Below, piece by piece: positions 54,204 through 62,614 of a stretch of 64,000 bases of DNA. The stretch's first letter is position 1. Each line of letters begins with the position of its first letter. The notes beneath the pieces are model-generated. The model had not been told where the DNA came from. It saw only the letters and a list, made by a program, of their open reading frames with translations, and searched no databases. Position numbers and translations under genes: made by a program. The DNA is from Desulfosporosinus sp. OT (lineage in GTDB: Bacteria > Bacillota > Desulfitobacteriia > Desulfitobacteriales > Desulfitobacteriaceae): positions 62,001 through 126,000 of the forward strand of contig NZ_AGAF01000178.1 of the NCBI RefSeq assembly GCF_000224515.1. Reading direction: 5' to 3'.

Positions 54204-54350
54204 CTAACCATGTATGAGCATTGGTAAACAATGCATACATACATGTTTTTCTTCACCTTGGTGGACATAGGTTATTACGGGGGTTAATTCACTAGTCGTT
54301 CCACAGTTAGCACACTCCAATTCAGGAGCCTCTTTTTTTACGTTTGCCAT
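54204..54350 (-). CDS. Zinc-ribbon microprotein
   Basis: The 48-residue product has two CXXC pairs (ECANCG near residues 14-17 and HVCMHCLP near 37-40), fitting a small zinc ribbon. It is directly upstream of, and probably cotranscribed with, the sirohaem reductase fusion gene. ATG 54350 is preferred because AAGGAGGT is 7 bp upstream; a longer frame from 54425 would include that site. The role is unknown; metal or redox sensing or partner binding is possible. Confidence 0.7.
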   Translation of the reverse strand: MANVKKEAPELECANCGTTSELTPVITYVHQGEEKHVCMHCLPMLIHG

Positions 54351-54543
54351 CAAAATGACCTCCTTCTTGTTCATTAGTCTATCATGGTACTCTCTGATAC
54401 AATGTGACGTAACCCACACTTTCACGTGTATTTTGGCACTCCTTGTTGCGAAAAAATGGTATCAGCCCACAGTTTAAGCAATTTGTCTAGAAACTATACA
54501 GTAGTACAAAATACAAAGTAAATAGAACTAGCTGGAGATGTTC

Positions 54544-54585
54544 GAAAAAATAGAAAAAACAATCCGAGATATAATTCTCGAATTG
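54544..54585 (-). terminator. Terminator after the secreted protein gene
   Basis: A 10-bp stem with one G-U (54560-54569 with 54576-54585) has a 6-nt loop. TTTTTTC and then TTTTTT follow on the minus strand. Nothing else is seen in 54351-54659. Confidence 0.7.
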
Positions 54586-54659
54586 CTTTTATTACTCTTA
54601 ACGCTCAATTTAACGTTTCTATCAATTAGGCCATTTGTAAAACGGTTTTGATGTTAGCT

Positions 54660-55112
54660 TTAAAGATTACTTATCCGCTTAATTCGTTCAATTCGCCAAC
54701 CCTTTTCCGCTTGCTTTAGATTCATTGAAAATGTTACATTTTGAACATCTTGAACAGGCGATGTCCAATAAACACGTACCACTACCGTTTGTGAAGATAA
54801 CGAATCCTGGTCCGAATTCATAAACTCCACTTTTTGTAAGGTTAATAACGGATCTTTATTCAACATAGTTTGCCAAGCAATAAATTCGTTTTCATCCAAA
54901 GAACCCGTCGGTAAACTAAGCAAGTCGCGGGCGAGGTCTGTTTGCCGAAGATCCATAAGCGACCAAAACTGTTGAATAGTCGAACGTGGAGAGTTTCTGT
55001 AATGAGAATCCGCCAATGCTGATATCACTGTTTGGGGCGTTTTAAAGGTGATTATTGTGATTAGACAGAAGACTGATAACCCTAGTAACCATAGATAACG
55101 ACTGTGACGCAT
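54660..55112 (-). CDS. Exported or anchored protein of unknown function
   Basis: The 150-residue product has an N-terminal hydrophobic segment (YLWLLGLSVFCLITIITF) and a soluble region with QFWSLMDLRQTDLARDLL and later VVVRVYWTSPVQDVQNVTF. The alpha/beta pattern is compatible with a small NTF2-like or DUF-type extracytoplasmic domain, but I do not recognise a family. Its place before spoVM may be chance. GGGAGGG precedes the ATG. Confidence 0.6.
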   Translation of the reverse strand: MRHSRYLWLLGLSVFCLITIITFKTPQTVISALADSHYRNSPRSTIQQFWSLMDLRQTDLARDLLSLPTGSLDENEFIAWQTMLNKDPLLTLQKVEFMNSDQDSLSSQTVVVRVYWTSPVQDVQNVTFSMNLKQAEKGWRIERIKRISNL

Positions 55113-55175
55113 AATTTCCCTCCTTGCTTGTCTCTACTATACATTGTAGGAGGGAAAAGTCCTTTTCATTCCACT

Positions 55176-55241
55176 TTAGCCAAAAACTTTTCTTAACACA
55201 TTAAGTACAAACTCAGGTAAACGAACGTAATAAATTCGCAT
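55176..55241 (-). CDS. spoVM: Stage V sporulation protein M (SpoVM)
   Basis: The 21-residue product reads MRIYYVRLPEFVLNVLRKVF, ending in G. It matches the pattern of B. subtilis SpoVM (MKFYTIKLPKFLGGIVRAML...): aromatic residues near the start, a basic residue before LP, a single proline at position 9, and an amphipathic helix ending near RKVFG. SpoVM binds the positively curved forespore membrane and anchors SpoIVA to start coat assembly. GGAGG lies 9 bp before ATG 55241. Length (21 against 26) and divergence leave some doubt, but the ribosome site and pattern are good. Confidence 0.75.
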   Translation of the reverse strand: MRIYYVRLPEFVLNVLRKVFG

Positions 55242-55319
55242 AAACCCATTCCTCCTTTTCATCCGTTTGAAATCTCCCACTCAGAGGTAATGTATGCAGG
55301 CACAATTACGAATGCCCTT

Positions 55320-55670
55320 TTAGATCACCTGGTAATTCTTTACTGCCTCTTCAAGCTGAACAACGAGAAGACGTTCCTCCTCTGAATTCGCCGTAAAATA
55401 GAGGCGGCCAATGATTCCCGTAATAACTTTAAGAACATCTTCCAAAACTAATGACTCTTTCATCGCTAATTGAGCACTCGTTTCAATTAAGGCAATTCCA
55501 AATTGATGCCCTACCCCCTCCTTCGCCATTCGGGTGCAGCTTTTTCCTAACAATCGCATAACTAAAGAGGCTTCCTGAACATCCAGTTGGCGAACCACAT
55601 CAATCGTTGTCGTCAATCCTTGAACCATGCGTAATCCTACACTATTCCAACTAACTTGTTGACTATCCAT
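55320..55670 (-). CDS. Helical protein of unknown function
   Basis: The 116-residue product is predicted to be all helical, with EASLVMRLLGKSCTRMAKEGVG and a long C-terminal helix (SEEERLLVVQLEEAVKNY). There is no signal peptide. No family is recognised. TAAGGAGGA precedes the ATG. It lies just upstream of spoVM on the same strand and could share its transcript. Confidence 0.6.
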   Translation of the reverse strand: MDSQQVSWNSVGLRMVQGLTTTIDVVRQLDVQEASLVMRLLGKSCTRMAKEGVGHQFGIALIETSAQLAMKESLVLEDVLKVITGIIGRLYFTANSEEERLLVVQLEEAVKNYQVI

Positions 55671-55730
55671 TAACTGCTTCCTCCTTAGAGATCACTTCCG
55701 TGCCATATTATATGCTTCATCCGTGGAAGG

Positions 55731-55782
55731 GTGAAAAAAACCAGCAGGGAAAGTAAATTACCTTTACCTCCCCTGCTGGTTT
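55731..55782 (-). terminator. Terminator downstream of the repeat and pssA operon
   Basis: A perfect 12-bp stem (55738-55749 with 55771-55782) has an internal region that pairs partly. A run of seven or more T residues follows on the minus strand (55740-55734). A transcript from psd-pssA would run through the repeat region and end here. Confidence 0.75.
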
Positions 55783-55828
55783 GAAGTTCGAAGTTCGAAT
55801 AGGTCACGTAGCGCACATTTCCCTGCTC

Positions 55829-56213
55829 CAAGCGTGACATCTAATAAGCAGAATACAATTTCACAAAATTCGACCAGACACAAGACGGTACACATGGAAT
55901 GTGCCGTCTCCCACGAACGTCAACTATGCAACTCAAGAACCGTCCCTTCTCCCGCCACAAGCGCAACATCTGTAAAGCACTATACCAATTTCACGAAAGC
56001 GACTCGACACAAGACGGTGCACATGGAATGTGCCGTCTCCCACGCACGCAACTATGCAACTCGAAAACCGTCCCTTCTCCCGTCACAAGCGCAACGTCTG
56101 TAAGCAGTATACCAACTTCACGAAAGCGACCCGACACAAGACGGTGCACATGGAATGTGCCGTCTCCCACGCACGCAACTATGCAACTCGAGAACCGTCC
56201 CTTCTCCCGCCTC
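55829..56213. repeat. Tandem 128/129-bp repeat array (three units)
   Basis: Units start at 55829, 55958 and 56086 (CAAGCG). The second and third are nearly identical and the first is more diverged. Each has a central hairpin of GACGG-(TA/TG)-CACAT-GGA-ATGTG-CCGTC (55884-55908, 56013-56037, 56140-56164). Then comes a stretch CAACTATGCAACTCGAGAACC and CGTCCCTTCTCCCGC. The three frames across it give incidental peptides rich in repeats, with no ribosome site. A fourth, divergent unit follows (see next entry). Confidence 0.88.
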
Positions 56214-56250
56214 CCCAAAGCAAGACTAAACCTCCCAAGCCCGGGACGCA

Positions 56251-56455
56251 GTGTGACACAGCGCGACGTCTTTACGTAAGCAGACCAGCAAACTTCCGTT
56301 CAAGCGACCGACCCCAAATACGGCGCAGCGCACAAGGACGTGCGCTGCCGCCAATGCGCCAAGGATGGCGCTTTTGGGGGGAACCCCGCTCCCTAAAGCC
56401 AGGAGCTTGAACGGTTTGTTTGCTCTGCGTCGTAAGACTGAGCGCTGTGTCACAC
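56251..56455. other. Large palindromic structured element next to pssA
   Basis: This 205-bp element has three nested long-range helices: a perfect 14-bp outer stem (56251-56264 with 56442-56455), GTCTT(T)ACG (56268-56276) with CGTAAGAC (56431-56438), and a perfect 10-bp stem (56296-56305 with 56405-56414). Inside are a 9-bp hairpin (56325-56333 with 56340-56348) and a GCGCC-AAGGAT-GGCGC hairpin (56356-56371). Its left half is a divergent version of the 128-bp unit, so it appears to be the intact form of the repeat. It could be an RNA element in the pssA 3' region or a mobile palindromic element. Confidence 0.75.
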
Positions 56456-56463
56456 AAGTCCCC

Positions 56464-57003
56464 CTACTTACTCAACTTTGGCACCTTAAACGTAGACACC
56501 ATTAAAAACGCCAAAATCACCATGCTAGCAGGATAAATATACCAAGGCATCATATTTCGCAAAAACATTAATAACGCCATAAAGCCACCTGCAAAAGTAA
56601 TGGGCACACCTACAAAATGGGTTGTAATATTGAGCATATTAAAACGTGCTAAGCGAACTGCTCCACATAAGGCAAAAATTATAGCAATGCCTAAACCTAT
56701 ATACCTTACATACGATAATTGGTGAGGCTGTAAAATTGCCTGATAGGTAAGAATTGCTGGTGCAACCCCAAAAGAAACTAAATCACTCAAAGAATCGAGC
56801 TCTTTTCCAAAATCCGAGCTCACAGAAAGCCGACGAGCCACCTTTCCATCCAAGCTGTCCATGAGAACAGAAAGTAAAATCATTGCAGCTGCTAATGTAA
56901 AATTGCCTTCCAAGACCCAGATCAAGGCTAGAAAACCAAAAAGCAAATTAGCCAAAGTAAAGATGCTCGGAATCATGCGAGCAGGAATTGGATTACCCCT
57001 CAA
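56464..57003 (-). CDS. pssA: CDP-diacylglycerol-serine O-phosphatidyltransferase
   Basis: PssA makes phosphatidylserine from CDP-diacylglycerol and serine. The 179-residue membrane protein has the CDP-alcohol phosphatidyltransferase motif from DSLDGKVARRLSV (near 48-60) through SDFGKELDSLSDLVSFGVAP, with the aspartates in place. It is the short Firmicute form. The TTG start overlaps the psd stop (TTGA), so the pair is translationally coupled. Confidence 0.93.
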   Translation of the reverse strand: MRGNPIPARMIPSIFTLANLLFGFLALIWVLEGNFTLAAAMILLSVLMDSLDGKVARRLSVSSDFGKELDSLSDLVSFGVAPAILTYQAILQPHQLSYVRYIGLGIAIIFALCGAVRLARFNMLNITTHFVGVPITFAGGFMALLMFLRNMMPWYIYPASMVILAFLMVSTFKVPKLSK

Positions 57004-57638
57004 TCGACACTCACTCTCCCTATTACGCTTACTCCTCCACGCACCCTATCCCCGGGACTAACCATAATTGCTACATTTGTCGGTACAAAAATTTCAGTAC
57101 ACGAACCAAACTTTATTAAACCGAACCTCTCCCCTTTGGCTACGATGTCCCCAATATTCACCCAGCACACGATCCGTCGAGCAATAAATCCGGTTACTTG
57201 AGTTACTAAAACTTGCAATTGTTTATTTTGGATCCCTACATAGTTCTTCTCATTCAGCTCTGAGGCGTGACTTTTAAAGGCAGGGATCATCTGTCCCGGT
57301 CGATAGGCACGAAATACAACTTTACCGACCAACGGGCTTCGATTAACATGGACATTAAAAACACTTAAAAAGATACGGACACGTATGCTTTCACCGTTAA
57401 GAAACTGGTCTTCAAAGACCCTTTCCACATCCATGATAACGCCGTCAGCCGGGGAAACTAACGTTAATTCATCAGTTGGAATATCCCTTTCAGGATTGCG
57501 AAAGAAAAATGCAACAAACAAGAACACGATACCCGGTAAAATAACTAGCCACGGCCAAACCCAATAGGCTAAAACCGCTAGAACTGCCAATATCGCCAGA
57601 TATATCCAACCATCACGAGAAATGGGATATTGTTTCAC
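57000..57638 (-). CDS. psd: Phosphatidylserine decarboxylase (short type)
   Basis: Psd decarboxylates phosphatidylserine to phosphatidylethanolamine. The 212-residue protein has an N-terminal membrane region (YLAILAVLAVLAYWVWPWLV), the DGVIMDVERVFEDQFLNGE block, VHVNRSPLVGKV, and the self-cleavage region KFGSCTEIFVP, where the GS serine becomes the pyruvoyl group. This is the short type (about 210 residues) with GS followed by C instead of the LGST of longer enzymes. It is upstream of and coupled to pssA. Confidence 0.93.
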   Translation of the reverse strand: MKQYPISRDGWIYLAILAVLAVLAYWVWPWLVILPGIVFLFVAFFFRNPERDIPTDELTLVSPADGVIMDVERVFEDQFLNGESIRVRIFLSVFNVHVNRSPLVGKVVFRAYRPGQMIPAFKSHASELNEKNYVGIQNKQLQVLVTQVTGFIARRIVCWVNIGDIVAKGERFGLIKFGSCTEIFVPTNVAIMVSPGDRVRGGVSVIGRVSVD

Positions 57639-57703
57639 CTAGAAAATAACCTCCTCCCTTGATTTTCTTTAGTTTATCATTTTTGTGATGATTATAAAAG
57701 CTA

Positions 57704-60487
57704 TTAGTCTAATTCCCTTGTATTCCACTCCTCGATTTTACGAAGAACAAGCTTATTTTCTCCACGGACATGCGTTCGAATCGGTAAAGAACTTAGAAAG
57801 AACTTGCCATAATACTTATCAATCACTCGGTCGTCAAGCAAAATGACAACCCCTCTATCCCCCTTGGAACGAATAAGACGGCCAAACCCTTGTTTGAAAC
57901 GGATAACAGCTTCAGGCAACAAGAGTTCTTGAAAGGGATCACGTCCTTGCGATTTTAGGAATTCCGAACGAGCCTCAACCAAAGGTAACGTAGGTGGCCA
58001 GAAAGGAAGTTTAACTAAGATGACACAAGATAATGTATCACCTGGTATATCAATTCCCTCCCAAAAACTATTAGCACCTAACAGCACACTCCTTGGATTT
58101 CTCTTAAAGGCTTCAAGCAAGGTACTACGTTCCCCATGGATTCCTTGGGCGAGTGTTTCAATACCCGTTCGCGCCAGCCTTGGATACAATGAAGTATAGG
58201 TTTCTCTTAATAATTTATGAGCAGTAAAAAGAACTAAAGTCCGACCATTCATGCGCTCCGCAACTTCGAAAATAAATTCTGTGAGATCCATTGCCTTCTG
58301 TTCATCAGAATTTTGGTGGTTCATTCCTTTTTTTACCACAAAGAGCCGCATCTGCCGTTCATAGTCAAAAGGTGAATCAACCTGTTCTGTAATTGTTGTC
58401 CTCGGTAATCCAATATCTCGTAGAAAATGGACAAACGAATCAGATATACTCAACGTGGCCGAGGTCAAAATTACAGCATCAAGGCGAGAAAATATTTTTT
58501 CTTTAAGAATATCGCTAACTTCAATTGGGGAAGTTTTTAAATAGAGAGTCGAATTTTGTTCAAGCCAAATCACTTGCTTCGGATTATCTACGTCTATTGC
58601 TTGTATCAGGGTATCCATGAGGACTTGCAATTCTCTTTGATGGCTGGTTAGAACGTATTTTAACTCTTCAACCTCATCGGCATCTTCTCCACTCAAAGCG
58701 TTTTTTAAACTTTCGAGGACAGCCCCCAATGCTTTGATTCGTCCAAACAAGTTCTCGATTTGAACATTGAGCCCCGCCCACCATGTTTGGGCTGCATGGC
58801 TTGCGACAAATCGAAACGTACGGTTCGTTCCTAATATTAGCGACAGTAACTGGAACAATTCCTGAGCTTGATCTAAAATCATATGACAAATTTCAGGAAC
58901 ATTCTCTAACCTTTTCTCAAAGATTTCCCAGGGAACTGATGGGACAATCTGGGTAAGCGACCGCAATCGTTGTTTAACCATTCCGTAGAAATTGGGACCA
59001 GCCTGTCTATAGACATTATTAACAATTTGGGTGATATGATCTAGATTCAGATCAGAACCCAAGTGCTGGAGAGCAGTTTGGTATATCTGATGGGCTTCAT
59101 CAATCACCAACTGATGATATTCCGGCAAAACATTATAATCTGTCTTCAGATCGGAAAAAAGCAATGAATGATTTACTATTAAAAGGTCTGCTTCATCAGC
59201 TTTCTTCCGAGCTCTTTGTAAGAAACAAACACCTGCCTTCGAACACTTGCCTGGAATACAAGTTTCATTGTCCGCACTTAAACTGGGCCAAATTTGCATG
59301 AGTCCAGGAACCTTCGAGAGTTCCTGCAAATCTCCCGTCAAGGTTTCTCTTAACCAAACAAGAACACTTAACAGGGCAAGCCTCTGCTCTCCACTTGGAA
59401 TTTCCCGTGAATTAACTAAGCATCCCTGCCATTTTTTCAAACAACAATAGTTACCTTTACCTTTCAAGACGGAAACACGGAATGGAAAAGGTAACACATT
59501 TTCCAAAATCGGGATATCCTTTTTTTGAAGTTGTTCCTGGAGAGGAATGGTGTGAGTCGCTACCACAACTTTTTGACCTGTCTTTATTGCCGACCATATG
59601 CACGGAATTAGATAGGCAAACGATTTCCCCGTTCCTGTTCCTGCCTCAACAACGACATGTTGTGAGGAAGTAAGACCTTCTGCAATAAGTTTTGCCATTC
59701 TTACTTGACCTGGCCTGCTTTCATAACCCGGTAGATTACGTTCGAGGGTTCCTCCCGGTGAAAAACTATCGACAACCCAATCGATTGAACTAGGAACGTT
59801 TTCTGTTGGTGTTTGTCCCCGCGCAAATATCCCCTCAGAAATAGGGGCCAGCACAAGATCCGTACGAATCTGGCGGTCAGGAAAGCGACGTATAATCTCT
59901 TTATACGCCTCGTCAATAAAACCTCTTCCTGCCCATCCCTCAAGGAAACTCTTAGCTTGGTCAAAAAAACTAAGATCAAACTTAAGTCCTTTCAAGCTAC
60001 AAGCCTCAAAAAGTTTCCATGTCAACCAGACATTCGTTTCTGAACGCTGATGTCTAGATCCGTCTCCCAAAGCCAAGGAGAGCTTTTCAGCTAAGTAGGG
60101 TAACTGGTAGTGATGTACTGTAGGAAAAAAGATGCGAGCTAATTCCAGTGTATCCCATTGGGAATTCCCAAAATTAACTTTCAATTTCTTTTCTAGGATA
60201 GAGAGGCAAAAAGATAGCTGATGCCCAACTAAAACTGCATCCTCAAAGAAATTCAATATTTCTTGACGGTGCTCATATATTGGTAACGAGTTAGTAAACT
60301 CTTCCGCAGATAAACCTGTGAGCATTAAAGTCTTACTAGTTATTTCTTGCTCAGGCTGAACAAAAAAATGACATGATTCTTGAATCTGTCCATTACGAAT
60401 TCTTAGTGCTGCGAATTCAATAATTTCATCCTGCTCAACCTCCAAACCCGTTGTCTCTACATCAAAAACCACGATGTCTTTGCCCAC
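57704..60487 (-). CDS. dinG: DinG-type helicase with N-terminal 3'-5' exonuclease domain
   Basis: From GTG 60487 the product is about 927 residues, as in B. subtilis DinG. Residues 1-170 form an epsilon-type exonuclease domain (VFDVETTGLEVEQDEIIEFA, with DEDD acidic residues). The XPD/DinG-like helicase follows: Walker A EAGTGTGKSFAYLIP and DEAH motif LVIDEAHQIY. Between them are the cysteines CC, C, C, C and C in GKGNYCCLKKW and ETCIPGKCSKAGVC, resembling the iron-sulfur region of XPD but unusual in spacing. GAGAGGGG lies just upstream of the GTG; the longer frame has no ribosome site. Confidence 0.92.
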   Translation of the reverse strand: MGKDIVVFDVETTGLEVEQDEIIEFAALRIRNGQIQESCHFFVQPEQEITSKTLMLTGLSAEEFTNSLPIYEHRQEILNFFEDAVLVGHQLSFCLSILEKKLKVNFGNSQWDTLELARIFFPTVHHYQLPYLAEKLSLALGDGSRHQRSETNVWLTWKLFEACSLKGLKFDLSFFDQAKSFLEGWAGRGFIDEAYKEIIRRFPDRQIRTDLVLAPISEGIFARGQTPTENVPSSIDWVVDSFSPGGTLERNLPGYESRPGQVRMAKLIAEGLTSSQHVVVEAGTGTGKSFAYLIPCIWSAIKTGQKVVVATHTIPLQEQLQKKDIPILENVLPFPFRVSVLKGKGNYCCLKKWQGCLVNSREIPSGEQRLALLSVLVWLRETLTGDLQELSKVPGLMQIWPSLSADNETCIPGKCSKAGVCFLQRARKKADEADLLIVNHSLLFSDLKTDYNVLPEYHQLVIDEAHQIYQTALQHLGSDLNLDHITQIVNNVYRQAGPNFYGMVKQRLRSLTQIVPSVPWEIFEKRLENVPEICHMILDQAQELFQLLSLILGTNRTFRFVASHAAQTWWAGLNVQIENLFGRIKALGAVLESLKNALSGEDADEVEELKYVLTSHQRELQVLMDTLIQAIDVDNPKQVIWLEQNSTLYLKTSPIEVSDILKEKIFSRLDAVILTSATLSISDSFVHFLRDIGLPRTTITEQVDSPFDYERQMRLFVVKKGMNHQNSDEQKAMDLTEFIFEVAERMNGRTLVLFTAHKLLRETYTSLYPRLARTGIETLAQGIHGERSTLLEAFKRNPRSVLLGANSFWEGIDIPGDTLSCVILVKLPFWPPTLPLVEARSEFLKSQGRDPFQELLLPEAVIRFKQGFGRLIRSKGDRGVVILLDDRVIDKYYGKFFLSSLPIRTHVRGENKLVLRKIEEWNTRELD

Positions 60488-60635
60488 AGTGTTGACCCCT
60501 CTCTTGCTGTCATTGTACACCATTTTATCGAAAGGAATCAACGAAAAGCAGGATTTATGCATTCTGTAGCGAATAACGTATTGGGTAAATAAATAGGTTG
60601 TCGACAAATATATGGTTAGGAAGAAGGATACCCCA

Positions 60636-61142
60636 TTGTTGTTCAAACGGACCATTTCAACATTCGGACTTAGCCTTACTGTTTTATTTTCTAGTCTATT
60701 CCTTAGCGGTTGTTCAGAAAGACCCTTTTTAACCCAAGACAGTTCATACGTTATTTTATCTGTTTCGCCGTCAGGAACTACTCAATCAGAACTCATCGAA
60801 TTACCATGGAATACCAATATGGCAGTTATGCAAAAATTACTTTTGGAATCTTCTTTTGTTTTGAGTGATTTGCATACTCCCAGTGACTTGAAATCCCAGG
60901 ATAATGACCCGCTCGGAACGACAAGCCTACAAGCCAATTTTCCAGAGCCAAAGCGCATGACGTTTATTGTAGATGACCACGTTGTTACCCTAGATGTTCA
61001 GTCCCTCCAAATCGAAGTTATAGGGTCAAATGTTGGGCAGGTGATTATTAATCAAACAATAATCTTACAAGGGATAGATAACCCTAATCTTCAGCCTGCA
61101 TTTGAGGCATTGACTGATATGTTACATGATAAAGATGAATAG
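60636..61142 (+). CDS. Lipoprotein of unknown function
   Basis: The product of about 168 residues begins with a signal peptide ending in the lipobox LFLSGC, so it is probably a lipoprotein. The soluble region is polar with GTTSLQANFPEPKRMTFIVDD and VIINQTIILQGIDNPNL. I do not recognise a domain; a GerMN-like or DUF fold is possible but not established. TTG 60636 with AAGAAGGA 7 bp upstream is used. It is divergent from dinG, with its start inside the longer dinG frame. Confidence 0.65.
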   Translation: MLFKRTISTFGLSLTVLFSSLFLSGCSERPFLTQDSSYVILSVSPSGTTQSELIELPWNTNMAVMQKLLLESSFVLSDLHTPSDLKSQDNDPLGTTSLQANFPEPKRMTFIVDDHVVTLDVQSLQIEVIGSNVGQVIINQTIILQGIDNPNLQPAFEALTDMLHDKDE

Positions 61143-61245
61143 AAGTTGCGTAAAGCAACTTTTATTTTGGTTATCTCTGAAATAGTTGCATCTATGCACC
61201 CTAAATCTTATACTCTCTTATATGCTGCTTATAAAGGCTCCCTGA

Positions 61246-61650
61246 CACAATAATATCAATGTGTCTGATCTTGAAAAATATCCGACGGTCTGGCATCTAG
61301 TATCGACCATTACGGGGCAACTTGTAAAAGGGCTAACCCCCAACGATATTTTACGAGCAATTTTCCCTGGCGGCTCAATCACTGGTGCTCCTAAAATTAG
61401 AGCCATGGAGATCATAGAGCCTCACAAACGTGGGTTATACACAGGTAGCATTGGTTATATAGGCTTTGATGGCGCTTGGGATTTAAATATTGTTATCCGG
61501 ACGATCTTCTTAAAAGAAGGTCAGGCTTATGTTCACGTTGGCGACGGGATCATCGCAGACTCAATACCCGAAAGTGAATATTATGAAACGCTTGATAAAG
61601 CAAAAGCACTGTTTAGAGTGCTGAAAGGACGCTTAAATGATTCCATGTGA
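61246..61650 (+). pseudogene. pabB: pabB remnant (aminodeoxychorismate synthase component I, C-terminal third)
   Basis: Only the C-terminal part of the chorismate-binding enzyme remains: VWHLVSTITGQLVKG, the IFPGGSITGAPKIRAMEII signature and GLYTGSIGYIGFDGAWD. The reading frame is closed by a stop (61243-61245) immediately upstream, and the first two-thirds of the protein, including the chorismate-site lysine region, are missing. The product can hardly be active alone. The downstream pabC start lies within it at 61637. The upstream 100 bp show no trace of the missing N-terminal part. Confidence 0.85.
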
Positions 61651-62446
61651 GACATTGTTATCCCATGATCGCTTGGCTTTATTCGGGTTTGGGGTTTTTG
61701 AAACGCTTCTCATTACTGAAGAAGGGGCGCTATTTATTGATCTTCACTGGCAGCGCATGAACATAGGGGCTGATTTACTCAGTCTCCAACTACCAGAAAA
61801 AGCTGAATGGTTGTCTCGAATCCAAAAGTTTATCGAACAATCTCTGAGTCCTCTTCCCTATGCACTCCGTATCACGCTCAGTGGTGGAGCCCCCCTAGCT
61901 AATCTCCCTTCTAAGCTCTTTTTCCACGAACGATCAATCCCCTATACACCCGAACAATATAGCCAAGGCATACGTCTTCATATCTTGCCAACCCTTCGTA
62001 ACGAACATTCCCCCTTGGTTTCAATTAAATCAACAAATTATTTGGAAAATATACTGGCCAAGGAAACTGCTAAACTTCAAGGTGCCGATGAAGGCGTGTG
62101 GCTTAATACCGAAGGATATATTGCAGAGGGTACGATGAGTAATCTTTTTTTTGTTAAAAACGAGACACTTTTCACCCCCTCTCTTGCCAGTGGGTGTTTG
62201 CCTGGAACACGTCGCCGCCTCATTCTCAGTTTAGCTCGTTCTCTGCAAATTCCAACTCAAGAAGGCTTGTACCCGTTATCCGACTTGTTCTTGGCTGACG
62301 AAATCTTCATGACTAATGCCCTAATGGGTATAATGCCAGTTCGTCAAATCGATGATACTTCCTTTCCAATTACTCCCAAATCGAAAACGAAAGCTCTAGA
62401 TTTAGCTTATAAAAATTTAATTAACAAACCTCCTACAACCTTCTAA
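61637..62446 (+). CDS. pabC: Aminodeoxychorismate lyase PabC (class IV aminotransferase fold)
   Basis: PabC splits aminodeoxychorismate into p-aminobenzoate and pyruvate. The 269-residue product has the pyridoxal phosphate lysine in SIKSTNYLENILA, the GYIAEGTMSNLFFVKN motif and a C-terminal PGTRRRLIL region of class IV aminotransferases. Its start overlaps the pabB remnant. The neighbouring pabB is broken, so another pabB or a different route must exist if this enzyme is used for folate. A D-amino acid or branched-chain aminotransferase is a less likely alternative. Confidence 0.85.
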   Translation: MIPCETLLSHDRLALFGFGVFETLLITEEGALFIDLHWQRMNIGADLLSLQLPEKAEWLSRIQKFIEQSLSPLPYALRITLSGGAPLANLPSKLFFHERSIPYTPEQYSQGIRLHILPTLRNEHSPLVSIKSTNYLENILAKETAKLQGADEGVWLNTEGYIAEGTMSNLFFVKNETLFTPSLASGCLPGTRRRLILSLARSLQIPTQEGLYPLSDLFLADEIFMTNALMGIMPVRQIDDTSFPITPKSKTKALDLAYKNLINKPPTTF

Positions 62447-62482
62447 TGCTTCTGCGCCTTTCTTATAATAAATAAAAACGGA

Positions 62483-62564
62483 TGGCGAGAAGAGACTTCC
62501 AGAAAGTATGAAACAAAAATATGCTTTCTGCCCTGAGTGGTACCTCGTAGCGGCATGGAAGTCT
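62483..62564 (+). repeat. Related repeat fragment with hairpin
   Basis: The start GATGGCGAGAAGAGACTTCCAGAAAGT is nearly the same as an edge module of copy 2 at 40841-40868. AGACTTCCA (62493-62501) pairs with TGGAAGTCT (62556-62564), and inner AGAAAGTAT pairs with ATGCTTTCT. The 68-bp core is absent. Confidence 0.6.
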
Positions 62565-62572
62565 GACTAGTA

Positions 62573-62606
62573 TAAAAAAATGGGCCAAAGGTTTTACCCT
62601 TGGCCC
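62573..62606 (-). terminator. Terminator after the monooxygenase-like gene
   Basis: An 11-bp stem with one mismatch (62582-62592 with 62596-62606) is followed on the minus strand by seven T residues. Confidence 0.8.
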
Positions 62607-62614
62607 TCTTCTAG

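Noticed and set aside
55834..56453. Several overlapping frames of 60-126 codons through the tandem repeats
   Set aside because: They exist on both strands, repeat the same peptide three times and have no ribosome site. The hairpins explain the sequence better than a protein does.
61246..61650. Complete short enzyme of the anthranilate synthase fold
   Set aside because: Only the C-terminal signature block of PabB is present, and a stop codon closes the frame right before it.
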